From Atrichornis clamosus (taxonomy: Eukaryota > Chordata > Aves > Passeriformes > Menuridae): a stretch of DNA of 64,000 nt. Positions 43,324-55,513 of the stretch are shown piece after piece. A model generated the notes under the pieces. The model saw nothing but the letters and a program-made list of their open reading frames with translations. It made no database searches and was not told the DNA's origin. Every line of letters begins with the position of its first letter. The stretch's first letter is position 1. The stretch is taken from the NCBI GenBank assembly GCA_013400975.1, contig WBMZ01000259.1, positions 62,001 to 126,000 of the forward strand, written 5' to 3'. The position numbers and the translations under genes were made by a program.

Positions 43324-43689
43324 CTGGTATCACAGTGTCGAACATGAATAAGAATTGAGATAAAACACCTCTGAACCTTTTTCTTGCCAAATTACTTTTT
43401 CACTATATCGGGATGCACTGCTTTACTGAAATTACAAAAGCTCTGTCAACACAATGGGGTTTTCTTATAGACATCTTCATCTCAGAAGCAGCACTGTTAT
43501 CCCCTGTCACTGCTAGTTTGCTGCAGGACCCTTAGCTGAAAAAGAAGACTGCTCCCGCCTGTGGAGCCAAACAACCCAAACCGGAGAAAATCGGTAGCAG
43601 ACACTGAAAATTACACAATCTACGAATTAATTGTGCAAGTTAGAGTAATTTATGACATTATTTGGAAACAGGTACGTGCATAAAGCAGC

Positions 43690-43965
43690 AGAGGTAAACG
43701 TCTCCTCCACTTGGCCCGCAGGCGCTTTGCCAGTGCCCCGCGGCTTCGCCTCCCGCGGGTCCGGCCGAGCCTCGCTCAGGCCACGGGACCCGCACGGGCT
43801 CCCACATGCCGTGCCGCGGCCACTGCCGCCCGCTCCCGCCCGCCGGGCCGGCCTGCTCCCCAGGATGGGCGAGAGCTGTAGCCATGGCCCGGCGGGGCCG
43901 CGTGAGGGGCCTCACCCTCACGCTCCTGCCCGGCCTCACCCTCCCGGTCTGAAGCGAAGCGAATT
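43690..43965. promoter_or_regulatory. CpG island, orphan
   Basis: Dense CG dinucleotides and very high GC (for example CCGCGGGTCCGGCCGAGC and CCGCCCGCCGGGCCGGCC) in otherwise AT-rich surroundings. A weaker CpG-enriched shoulder lies at 44220-44400. Unmethylated islands of this kind usually mark promoters, yet it coincides with neither the TM4SF4 nor the expected WWTR1 5' end. GGTGAGG donor-like sites on the minus strand (near 43910 and 43937) would allow a leaderless first exon toward the minus-strand exon candidates. ORFs across it on both strands (over 110 codons) are probably GC artefacts. Confidence 0.75.
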
Positions 43966-44219
43966 CTGTAAACAGCAGTTTACAAGAAATCTTGTTTTCT
44001 GAAGAAAACAAAACAAAGCCAACCCCACCCTAACAAAAGGTCTTATTTTGTCTGGGATGTTGAGTGTGACTCTAACCACCGCGCTTTTAGGAATTATGAG
44101 GTACCCGCTGGGGACACAAGCACTGTTAATGGTTGAGGGAAAATTGGGCTTTTCGGGACCTGAGAGGGACAAGCTAAGAAAGATTTTCAACTGAATTACC
44201 ACAGTGAAAATACCATTGT

Positions 44220-44402
44220 TGGCTGCCGTCCTGACAGGACTCCATGGAATGCCAGGGGTGATGTGCAGCCGCCAGCCCGGAACAGACACTGGCACCGGCG
44301 TGGTCGGTGCTGCCTGAACTGACGTTATGGACTCGAACGGAGGGGACCGTCCGTGGAGCGGCTCTTCCTGTCTGGGACAGCCGCAGTATGGGCACAATGC
44401 CT
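44220..44402 (-). other. Candidate exon start in CpG shoulder, minus strand
   Basis: A strong acceptor (TTCTTGGTTTCAG) sits immediately upstream at 44403. The following CpG-rich sequence is open in two frames. One reads ALCPYCGCPRQEEPLHG, with a CxxC pair; the phase-0 frame stops at 44327-44325. No firm donor was found. It could be an exon of a minus-strand transcript, coding or not. No family is recognised. Confidence 0.25.
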
Positions 44403-44631
44403 CTGAAACCAAGAATTAGCAAACACACTGCTCGAAACAGGGTCAGAAGCTAATACACTTGGCACTTCTGTTTGATAGAGGTTCCAGAGCTTTCTTATGT
44501 AAATAAAATACTGCTAGAACCACTCTAACAATTAATGTGAATAAATTATGGAAGAGGATGATTCCAGGAAAAGTACTAGAATGAATTAAAGGAACACTTA
44601 AACAGGATCTTGAATCACCCACGTCACATAC

Positions 44632-44694
44632 CATGACTGTAAAGACCTGACATTCAAATGCAAGCTGAGGAAGTTTAGGATTCATGGCTTGTTC
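44632..44694 (-). other. Candidate 63-nt exon, minus strand
   Basis: A short interval framed by two strong splice signals: acceptor CTGTCTTTTTTCTTAG and donor ATG|GTATGT. It is open only in phase 0 and contains an ATG in good context (GCCATGA) followed by NPKLPQLAFECQVFTV. Joining it to the acceptor at 44403 gives a 43-codon reading frame. I do not recognise it. It could be a small-protein or lncRNA exon upstream of the CpG island. Confidence 0.25.
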
Positions 44695-44699
44695 CTAAG

Positions 44700-45090
44700 A
44701 AAAAAGACAGGTATTTTCCAAATGCAGAATTTAAGCAACTTCCTGAGTAAGGGATCAGGCTGAAAACAACACACTATTTAAGCCCCCAAAACAGAATCTA
44801 ACAGCAAATGGACTGGGTACTAATGCTTCTGCTTAGAGATAATAGTAATAAACAAATTGTTAACTAGCACTTGTATTAGTGAATTATGAATTACAAGGTG
44901 CCACTAAAAGAAACAAGTAATGGTGGCACCATTGCCTGTTGCAAGCATTACAAGTAAAACTGTAACCACCACTAACCGTCATGACAACTACTAATAAACT
45001 GAAACACAATGGTAAAATAATCCATTTGACTTGCTAAATGTTAATATTTTAATTTAAAATGTATTCCCTTTTCACAGAATAGTATGTCTG
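44700..45090. other. Spacer between WWTR1 3' end and unassigned locus
   Basis: AT-rich sequence with no recognised feature. Confidence 0.4.
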
Positions 45091-45094
45091 CACC

Positions 45095-48000
45095 TTTATT
45101 CCAAGCAGTGTCCTGGGAAGCCTATACAAAAACCCTCAAACTCCTCCCCCCAAAACCCAAAGAAGCCGTTTAAAAAAATCCAATATGCATCCAAAATCTT
45201 TCAAGTTCATTTGTATTTGTTTTTCATGTACAAGATCAAAGAAATAATTAAAAAAAAAACCCCAAACCCTGAATACAACAATTTGATCTGATTGCTTTTA
45301 CTACATACAATCTATTGCAAAGTACTAAAAATTAAAAACAAATGCTCACACACATCATATAACAAAATTAAAAAAGTAAATAAACTACTTAAAGAATAGC
45401 ATGTACATGGGTGTATGTATTAGGAAACAAGTTTATTTGGACAACCACCCATATTTTTCTGTAATTAAAATATACATTTAAATTCTTCCCTTCCCCCAAA
45501 CAGCATTTGTTGTCAAAAAATCAAACCCAATCCCTCCCCAAGTTACATTCTAACAGTATTACCAGAATACAAACTGTAATTAACAATGTCCCTACTTCTG
45601 TATCACCAAGACTTACGTATGCCCCCTCAGGGATGGTCGCAACAGAACTGTCTGGCTGGCACGCTGGTTGTATTTATACTGCAAGTACACAGTGTACTAT
45701 TTAGTACAGTAAGAGTTCAAAGCCGGAACTAGTACAGTGAAATTGTCTGTACTAAGTTCAGTTTCATATTACATATGCTTTGAATACTGAAAAGTTCTGC
45801 CATAAGCCTGTTTTAAGCAAGAAACTTTTTAAAGAGGAGAACTTCGAAAAACAGATTTTGTTGTCACTATACTTCATCTCATGCATTCTCTCCATAACAC
45901 AAATTTAAATAATCACTTTTAATTTAACCATGATTTGCTTCATGACTGAGTAAAGATCTGACCTAAGATTCTGGCATGTTTTACGCTGAACTGTTGCTCT
46001 GCACATCACCCTCCTGCTTCAGATCTGCTGCTGATTTATTATGGAAGTAACATGGAAACACAGTTTATGACTGCCTTACCCTTTTAAGGTCTTTGCACCA
46101 AGACACTCAACCACCAGAAACACCAATGAAAAAGGAATCAAGCTTGCAGCTTCACAGTTCTGATAAACATCTGATGTGATTTCACTAGAAAGCTGCATCA
46201 GGTTTCCCTGTACAAAGAACAGCCTTCGGCTGACAACAAGTGCATGTGGCAGGGCAGGAATCAGCACTAGCTAACTCACAGCAGCTGAGAGCCTGACCTG
46301 CTTGGAAGATCTTTTGTTATGACAAACTTACATGTTCAATGGTGCAGACTTCATAGCAAATGAACAAACTGCATTCTCTAAACATAACCTGTTGATAGGC
46401 ACTATCCCCTGGATCACACCAGCACTCAGATCCAGATCAGCTGCTGCAGGTCATTCCAGCACCAATGGCTGTCAGCTTCTTGTGTCAACTGAGCAGTGCT
46501 GGTGACCTGGCCCCGCAAGTTGGCCAGAAAATCTGTAATTCTTTACCAACATCAGTCATGGCACTAAAGAACAAAGCCTTAGGACCATGTGTTTTTCATT
46601 TAGGCCTGCAACCTGAAGAAATCCTTAAAAGAGAGAGATTAAACCTAATTACAGTAATATTGGTCAATCCTGTCCGGTCCCGTTTGTTGCAAAGAAATTT
46701 GTGCTATCTCAACAAAACTAGCAAAAATAATTTAAAAAACCCCCACAACTAATAACCCCTCTAAAAGAAGAAAAGGAACACAATGCTCATTCAGTAATTA
46801 AATTCTGTGCAGACAGAACTCTGCTGTTACATCTTGTTTTCTATTAAAAAAACCCCCAAAAATATTTTTAAAACGCTACTTTTCCCTACGAACAAAACTT
46901 CACAACTCTAGGTCTTTGACTTCCATCTCTTTTTTCAAAATTTCAGTGTGTGTGCCTTTTATTTTCCATCTTGTGACACCATGTACACTCAGCAGTTTAT
47001 CATGGACAAGGTCGTTTACTGTATTGAGTGCTTCTGTTATGTTTTTTCACTGAACACAGGAGATTCGTCTGCTATGTATCCCTGTCTGCAGCCACTCTTC
47101 CCAGCAAGGATCTACATTTATTACCTTATCATGTGTCTTCCAAACCTACTCTGTATTCCCACACTTCATCTCTGACCTTTACACCTACCTTCACCCAACC
47201 AGATGGAAAAAGTCTGTAGTGATCAATATTCCAGCGTATCAGTAAGATCTTGTTAAGTGTTGTCAGACCTGGCAAACACACATTTACACTTAGTGCTACA
47301 TCTCTTCTTCTCTTTACATAACCTGGATTAGGCTTAGAAGAAAGTTTTAATGTCTTTCATAAAAAGACCTATTTTTCAATATAAAATGCTTACATTCATT
47401 GATTACAAATAAAATAATTTCAAAATATTGAAGAATTTTCAGGACTTCATTTGCATTTCAGGGGAACTGCAAGCTTAATGTCCTTGATGCCTTCTCAGTA
47501 CCAAACCTCGGAGAAGGAAGTTTTGTAGGATATACAACAGGTAGAAACACACAGCACATGCCTTGTGTCCTGCACACCCATTACGGTAAGTGAAAGACAT
47601 AAAAAATAAGCAGCTTTACCAGGTGAGTCCCAATGCTGCTTTAGCAGTGCCCTGATAAAATTACTGGGTTTTTTCATGTATACAACTACATGTATTTTGA
47701 CACTGTCAGTTATAAACATTACTGAAATCAGTATGAGGAAGTTTCTTCCCGCCTATGTATGACATTAACAAGTTGTGCCACATTTTCCAGACCTAATTTT
47801 AAAAGAATATTTCTGCACTTAAGATACTTGCCACAGATATTATGTATATAAAAAATTGCTTGTTCATGTGTTAAGTTACAAAACTGTAGTGCTTAATACA
47901 ATAAACATAAAAATCTAAGAATTTTTTTTTAATGCTTGTTTATAACACATTGCTTTGTTTTTAAAAGGCAGCAGTCAGTACCAGCCTGGTTTATTTTGCA

Positions 48001-48741
48001 ACAATATTTTAGTGTAAAAATATTGCTAAATAATTCTGGTACTTTCAGATGAGAAGTATTTATTTTCTGTAAACTACACAGTAATATACTGAAAAAAAAG
48101 AAACTGCTATAGTGTTGCTTGCGTCTTTACAAATATATAATGGGAGTTATTATGGCCGACAGGGATCAGATTTAATCTGTATTCCATATAAACCAGTTAG
48201 TTACTAATAACTAAAAAAAAAGATTTTTAAGGCTTAAGTAAGTTGATAAAAAAAAAGCTTCTGATACTATTGTCATAAACATAGTAACAAAACTTCTCTC
48301 ATGTCCTGATGCTTTGCACTTTTTTTGAACCAAGTGACCTAGTAGTCAGCTTTTGTGATTCACAAAGGGTCTGTGATGTCAGTCAGTACCCAGGAGACCA
48401 GTCAAGGACATACACAAGCATCAGCCACTTTCTGTCCTAAAAGTGACACACTTCTGCATGGTTTGAAAAGGTAAAAAAGTACACAGATGTGTAAAGTAGT
48501 GTGCTTATTTTGGAAAAAACATACATGCATGTATGTGTAATATATATATAAAATATGTATTTTATATTTAAATTAGTATCAATCAAATCCAGACAGAGAT
48601 TAAACTGACCATAAAGATGATGTAACAAAAGTCAAAAAGGCAGTATGTGGTATCTCTTGAGGATATTCAGATATTCTATGTCTATCTCAAGAGCAGAAAG
48701 AAATCTCAATTGCACTGTAGGCCCAATCAGCATTTGCTTGA
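45095..48741 (-). other. WWTR1: Probable WWTR1 3' UTR
   Basis: About 3.6 kb following the WWTR1 stop codon. It is AT-rich, with many U-rich runs in the sense direction and no recognisable coding exon. Several minus-strand AATAAA hexamers are present (48059-48064, 47990-47995, 47117-47122, 46035-46040, 45432-45437, 45095-45100), so alternative 3' ends are likely. The mammalian gene is known for a long 3' UTR. The true end cannot be fixed from sequence alone. Confidence 0.5.
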
Positions 48742-49005
<264 letters not shown>

Positions 49006-50010
49006 TCAGACTCCCCCTTTCCCATGAGCACTTGTGAGCACTCCGATTCACCACAAATGTTATCTCAAAACTGTATTTAGGTGTAGAGTGCATGTACTTC
49101 TAAGACTACATTTCACATCCTTGTTTTGATCTCAAAAGCACAAAAGGCCCTTTTCAAAAGTGCTCAAAACACCCAGCTCTGGCCTTCCATTTGGGAAGCA
49201 GGACTAAGTTCCAAATTTGTTTCCTGGTCTGCCCAGCGAGCAGCAAAGGAGCCTCATGCACACGTCCATCCTGATCTCTGCACCAGGGGCAATGCTGCCC
49301 ATAAGGAATAGTTGAAAAAAAGTGCTTTACAGAAATTTAGCTCTTTTTTAATATTACTCTTTTTTCCCCAAATAATTAATAATAACAAGCATGAAAACCT
49401 TTAATAGAGAAACCTTTCATTTTCTACATAATACAGAATTTCTGATGACTTTAAAAGGAAGTTTAGGTAAAGAAGTGCTGAGAATTTCTCTCTCTGAAAA
49501 AAACCTTTTTGATTTCCTAGTAATTTATTTCGGTATTTTAAACACCATGAGGACACTAATATAAAATAAGTACATACCGAAACCTAAACTAACTAAATAC
49601 ATTCTGTTTAAAGGCAAATCCAACTTTGCCATCGTAAGAGACTTACATACAAGACTGATTTCCCAGAGTTGGAAAATGCAGTGATTTGTACATGTAACCC
49701 AAGACTAGCTTTTTATTCCCTCTACCTTGGACAATGGTATGAAAACAGAAATTAAGGCTAACATTTTCCAACTTTTACTCATTTTATTTAATATCAGTCT
49801 AAGTTAAAAGGGCAGAATCTGGACCTAAGTTAAAGCTGAGAACCTTCTGGGCACTAAACACCTTCTAGGCATTTCCCCCCACAGTGTTAGTCTGTTCTCT
49901 TGCATAGGAAAGCCAGAGATTATCATTAGTTTTGCAATTATAAAACATTACTAGTCATAATGCAAAGCTATTAATATGACTATACTTTAAGTTAAATCAG
50001 AGTGTTCTAC

Positions 50011-50123
50011 CTGTATCCATCTCATCTACGTTGCTGAGGAAATCTTCAGGTGTCGTTGGTATACTGTAGCATCCTAATCCCAAGCCACTGTCTGTACTCT
50101 GTTCCCTGGAATGGTATGGCCCA
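50011..50123 (-). CDS. WWTR1: WWTR1 exon with phosphodegron
   Basis: 113 nt. It encodes GPYHSREQSTDSGLGLGCYS, then IPTTPEDFLSNVDEMDT. The HxRxxS LATS site and the adjacent DSGLG degron, which recruits SCF/beta-TrCP after CK1 phosphorylation in the human protein, are intact. Acceptor CAATTTATAG, donor ACAG|GTAGAA. Confidence 0.96.
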
Positions 50124-50665
50124 CTATAAATTGAAACATGAAAAGCGTCAGTGAAGACGCTCTGGTAGAGTCCCTGAACACAGTGTTGGAAGAGAGTACA
50201 GTAGGTTACATATTAAAAATAGATACTGAGTCATTAGGCCCCATTCTCAACTGCTGGCCACTGATCAGTCAACATCATATTAGGGTCCCACCAGTCCAAA
50301 TAACAAAGCAATTGAAGTGAGACCACTCTTAAGTTTTGAAATCCACACATGCATATATAACTCTCTAGCTGAAATCAGTTCTGGCAGCCTAAAAAATTGT
50401 GTGTATTTATACATAGGTAATGTACCTATTCTACCTAGTCTTCTACATACACCGACAATACCATTAAAACCACCTGTTAAATGTATAGATTTTTCTAAGA
50501 TTCCTTCTTGAAGCATAAAACAAAAGATTTCAGGTCAGTCACTCAGCCACACCCCCTGTTTACAGTAAGTACAAAAGAAAATGATATAGAAACTATTTTA
50601 GACAGACAGCTGTAACAATCCAGAGAAGGCAACAGAAGCAATTGTCTAACGAAGAATGAACTTGC
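50124..50665 (-). other. WWTR1: GC-AG intron of WWTR1
   Basis: A 542-bp intron that begins GCAAGT and ends TTTATAG on the sense (minus) strand. GC-AG introns are a small minority of vertebrate U2-type introns and usually have a near-perfect donor otherwise, as here (ACAG|GCAAGT). No GT donor nearby preserves the frame. Confidence 0.9.
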
Positions 50666-50799
50666 CTGTTCAAGAAAGGATCAGATCCATTATTTGTAAT
50701 AGACCTCATGTCCTGTGTCATGGCAGGGGTGTTCACAGCTGTCTGAACTGGGACCATGTTTTCCGAGTCCATAGGAAGTTGTCTGCATAGAGCAGCTTC
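50666..50799 (-). CDS. WWTR1: WWTR1 exon, transactivation region
   Basis: 134 nt (44 codons plus 2): EAALCRQLPMDSENMVPVQ, then MTQDMRSITNNGSDPFLN. Acceptor GTCTTTTCAG. The donor is non-canonical, ACAG|GCAAGT at 50665. The reading frame, the strong match to the GCAAGT consensus of GC-AG introns, and the continuation into the next exon (serine, then GPYHSREQ) all support it. Confidence 0.95.
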
Positions 50800-53700
50800 C
50801 TGAAAAGACAAGTAAGTATATGGGAAGGGTAATTCTAACAGTTCAGAAGTACTGTAGTCTTGTAACAAGTGAACACATAACATATACACAGAAGGAAAGT
50901 AATTCTGAATGTCACTGATGAGTATTTGTTTACACTGATATGAAGAAAACCATGATGTAGACAGACAGTGTCTCTAATACCCACCTGTGCTGGTTTAAAG
51001 CATGGCAGAATCCAGCAGTCAGTTCTACCATGTCTGGAAGCCAGTCCTGTAGTTCAGCAACCATAAAGTGCTTAACACGTTACAAGAAAGCCACTGGAAC
51101 CAAGACTGTGACCCAATAATCTTCAGAATGAACCCTCTGCCTAATAATAAGCATCTACCTAATGACCTGTCTCATGTTTGCTGTCTGCAGGATGACAAAC
51201 AAGCAATTTCCAAAGGAAACTTATTTCACAACCCTTCCTGAAAGATACAGTCTTCCAGCATTATCTCTGTGAAACACTCATGACATCTAGTGGTACTGAG
51301 TACTATACAGAGGTTGTCTGACTCCAACGGGATGTTCCAAACAAAAATCCTAAGACCTTAAAATAATAAAGCTGTATCTGTTGTTAACATAACTTACTCA
51401 ACTTACTATTTTTTAAATGAAAAAAGCAAAGTAAATATTTCATTTAAATCCTAGTAGAAAACTCTTCTCCTCTGAATGAATCATTCACTCTCCCTAGTAC
51501 AAAAAGGATTTACAGGTTTTTGAGGCTAGAATATGATGTTTTACCATGTTTTTATTTATTTTTTTTGTTGAAGAGGACTGGTCTGGTCTCTTAATGAATA
51601 ATGTAACATGTATTGGTGCCTGTTAATGCAATGTTTCCTTTATAATAAAATTATAGTTTACGCTAGATGGTGTCAGTATTTAGCCAGTGTTAAGAACAAA
51701 CAGTCTTAAGATTCTTAATAGCTTATGTATGATAGGCTACATATATGATTAAATTTGTCAAGTGACAATTCTAATGGTGGCGTTTCTACTTCAAATTTAA
51801 TCAGCTGGAGTCTGTGAAAATGTACAAACCTCAGACAAGGGGAAGGCGTCTTTTTTAACTGTCTGCACACAGATATTTTCAGTACTTTTTAAAAATATAA
51901 GAATAACAACTACAGCCACACGAGATTTAGATAGGTCTTCCAAAGCAAAACACTTGTGAGCTGAAAAGCCGGCAGCACCCTAAAGAGACTCACACTATCA
52001 TTTACATAATCTAGCTTCCTGTCTCTTCTTTGCTGCAAGAAACACCGTATTTATTATAAAGATACTTGAACTACTCTCTCTTGGGGAATGGCATGTCACC
52101 TCTCATGTCTTTATTTCAACATATTGCATGTTACTTGTAATACTAATTCCATGTGTCCTTTTAAAATGCGGAACAACAGACTCCTGCACACTGGAGTCAG
52201 ATTTAGCTGGGAAAGGAGAGTATTAGCTCCACCATACGTGACATATGTCACTCTGCCGTAGGTCAGTTGTTTAGAAGTCACATTGCAATTTTAGTACTGC
52301 TACAGATGTCAGATTCCTTTGCTTCTTTGACATTTTTACTGCAATGGTCAGTAGTAATGGATCAACTACCCAATGCCCAAAGCTGTATGATACCCTGTTA
52401 TGTCCTGTTCTCTATTCTAAGCATGACTACAAGGTTCTTAAGAAGAATATTCATTAAACCCCTACCCTAGTTTAAAAAGTCTGGCAAAAAATACCAGAGA
52501 CCTCCCACAGCCCTGTGAACAGCAGCATTACAGCCTCAGCCGTGCTAGTGAACTCTCAGTCTTCGAATGCAGGAGGGTCCCTCCCCTTTGGCCAGCAGAG
52601 ACCATCTCTGGCATTCAGCTAAGAAGGGACCAAATGCCCTTAATGATCTGCTTGGCACTATGGCATACATAAAAACCCAAAGAGGACTTTCAAAACAAAT
52701 AAAAACAGGAAAATAAAATAACCCCCCCCCCCAGTATTCTGATATCACAAAATCATGTCAAAAAGCTTAATCAGTGGCTATCTTCAAAATACTTTAAAAG
52801 CTTCACAGCATTGCAGTGAGTTGAATGATTCACTGCCTCAGAACACAGTTCTGATGTAAACCCCTTTTTAGCTGTATGCTAGACAAGCCCAGAAATTCAT
52901 TGTCACATTTCCTGGAACTCTCCTTGGCAGAACTGACCTGACCTCCATCCTCAGTTGCCAAACCCTCATTCCAGCTGGGGGAGATGAGCGAGAGTATTTT
53001 TAGAGTGAGTTTACATTGCTCGTTGCTGCAATTCCTTTTCCGCCAGTCCTCATATTTAGGGTGGAAAGCCAGTCTGTGTAGCAGAAGGAGGACAGCATTT
53101 TTCTGTTCAGGTTGTAGCAGGCCAGTAAGGGTCTACTCTGTGAGGACAAAACAATGACAAATGTTCTTCTGCATGTTCCCCCACTGCTTCTTCAGCCTCT
53201 TCTGGGCCCCTGTAACTTTCTGTGGACAATTTATGCAATAGGATCCTCTGGACCAGAAAAGTGCCTCTGAGAAGCATTGCCTTTTTGGGACTATTTGTAC
53301 CCTTCCAAATACAGTGCAGGACAGCCCTGGTGCACAAAGAGAAGTGCTGTGGCGCTTTCCCTGCAGGACCTTTCAGAGATATCTGACTGACATCACCTCT
53401 ACCCACTTCCATTTCCAAGAAGCTCTTAAGCAGCAAACAGATTCTCTCTTTTCCTTTGGAAAGCTGACAAAAACAAATTATTATAAAAGAACATTACCTC
53501 TTTATAGGATGACAAAACTGAGTAAGGGAACCTTTGAAAAGAAGCTGTCATACTGATTTTCTGAAATGCTGCCCTTCTTGCATGTACTCAATCTAGAGTT
53601 CTAGTGTTTTACCAACTACATGAAGAGGAGGGCAAAGAAGGAAACAAGTTCCCTAAGCCAAGAGCTTCCAGAGCTGTGACCTCTTCCCAGCTGGGCATGC

Positions 53701-55316
53701 TACTCCACCCCAGCAGCTGCTGTCAGGAATGGCTGTGGGGAGGCAGCAGCTGCTGCTGGGCTGAAAGGTTTGTGACCCTCCAAAGAATCTTTCCCCTCCC
53801 ATTCAAACGCTCTGCACCTCCTCACAGTTGCTAGCAGCAGCGTGTACTCTTACTGAGCATTTTTCCCTTAGGTTACGCTAGAAAAGCAAAAGCAGCAATG
53901 GAGGGTCAGGGGAGGAGTAACTGTACTTAGACACTGACAACCCCAGAGGGGTTCATCATGTCCTTCTCAGCTACCAGGGTTCAGGATGCTCAGGTTACTG
54001 GCAGGAAGTTCACAACATTCTGTTAGGAAGGATGTATTTTGCATCTTGCTTTCTTCCCTAAGAGCTACACCAGTTCTGAAAACTTTAGTAATGCAAAGTG
54101 ATGCTGTACTGCTCCATACAATGTGGAACTTCAACAAACACGATAAGGGCAGGGTGGTACTGGGAACAATAAGTTGAAGGCTTGATTGAGTATGGCACAG
54201 CTGCAGAATGCTGTGCATGTATCAAAGTCAGCAAAGCAGGAAAACCAGCCCTTGTCTTAATGGCACAACTGTTTTGAAGCTTAATTTGCTCTTGTCCTGA
54301 ACCAAGAACAGAGCCAGAGAGTAAAAATAGCTAAACACGTTGTAAGCATGATGACACTGATGACTAAGCTCACACCAGACATCCCCACTCTCTTCCCACA
54401 CCGATCTCTATTATGAGCTCAGGATGGTAAAGGAGAAGGTATGCAAAAGACCTGAGACCACTGCCCATGTCAGAGACCACCACCTTGATCTTGTGAAAGT
54501 TACCATCTTTAAAGGTACTAAGAACTGCTAACTACAGTATTTGAAAGGCCACAAATAATGACATGTTTCTTGATAAAGTGTATTTCTTTCATGTTCTGAG
54601 AGAAACAAGATTTTTTTTTCACTAAGGAATCTGATTAATATGCCATGCAAACACATCATCACTAGTGGAGCCGTCTGTAACAGATGAAGACAATTGTTAA
54701 AACTTTATTTCCTTAAGGCAGTATAAAGGAAGTTACATATCTATTTTATACAGTATGAGTCATTCTCTAGAGCTGAAACTTAAGAAATAGAACAATAAGC
54801 AAAACATCCACAAATGCCCAACTCTGGAGAGTCTTCAGATCAGAGGTATTCATGTAAAATGTGAATATGATTTTATTTTAACTCAAAGGCAAAGGGTGCA
54901 AATTAAGAGAGTTGGGATTAGAGTCAAGAACAACTCTGTATCTTCTGCCTTCATCTTCAGTGAAGCATGGTCTCCTAGGCAAACCAAGTCAAACTGTGAA
55001 TGAATCAGTGTCAGTTGCCCTAGTTGTTTGTGGACAGACACGGAACAGAATTTGGCCCATACACAACTATTAAGAAGCACTGGTAAGAAAGACTCCAGGT
55101 CTGTAACTTCTGACTGACAGCCATTCTGTGTCCTCCTCAATGCTAGTTTAGAGAAAAAAATGAAACGAGCTATTTATATTACCTTTTTCATTACCCGGAT
55201 GTAAAACCATGGTTAATCTTGACATAAAGTAACACAGATACTAATTGTACTTGTTAAAAATTTGGATGCATTGAACTAAAAGCTCTTGAACAAAATAAGA
55301 GTATGTTTGGTGTTAC
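50800..55316 (-). other. WWTR1: WWTR1 intron, no other feature
   Basis: A 4.5-kb intron. ORFs on both strands (for example around 53107-53556) have no recognisable domain. A C-run lies at about 52723-52733. No mobile element was recognised with confidence. Confidence 0.6.
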
Positions 55317-55513
55317 CTGTCGCAGTAATTCCTCCTGACGCATCCGAATTCGCTCCCTCTCCATCTGGATTCTCTGGAGCCTCAGCTTCTGCTGCTGCTG
55401 CTGCTGCTGCGTGGTCAGTGCGCTGGGCAGGGTCAGCAGCGCAGGGGGCTGTGGGGGGCGGCTCTGCTGCGCCAGGGCTGCGTTGGGGGGCAGCTGGGGC
55501 TGGGCATTCATGA
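55317..55513 (-). CDS. WWTR1: WWTR1 exon with polyQ and coiled coil
   Basis: 197 nt: two bases completing a valine codon, then 65 codons. It reads MNAQPQLPPNAALAQQ, a proline/leucine-rich stretch (PPQPPALLTLPSALTT), seven glutamines encoded by a pure (CAG)7 tract (55389-55409), and the coiled-coil segment KLRLQRIQMERERIRMRQEE, which is essentially identical to human TAZ. The leading ATG is internal, not a start: a good acceptor (CTTTCCCACAG) lies just before it. Donor CAG|GTAACA, phase 0. Confidence 0.96.

Noticed and set aside
43652..44011. ORFs of 116-117 codons on both strands across the CpG island
   Set aside because: GC-rich DNA lacks stop codons by composition. Neither translation has a domain or splice support, so the island is annotated as regulatory instead.
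43936..44412. 158-codon minus-strand ORF starting MVSEALCPYCGC
   Set aside because: Its start lies upstream of a strong acceptor, and the downstream half runs through AT-rich intron-like sequence. At most the first part could be an exon, and its frame is not fixed by neighbours.
55254..55511. WWTR1 ORF treated as a gene beginning at MNAQPQ
   Set aside because: The ATG directly follows a splice acceptor and corresponds to an internal VMN segment of TAZ. It is not a translation start.
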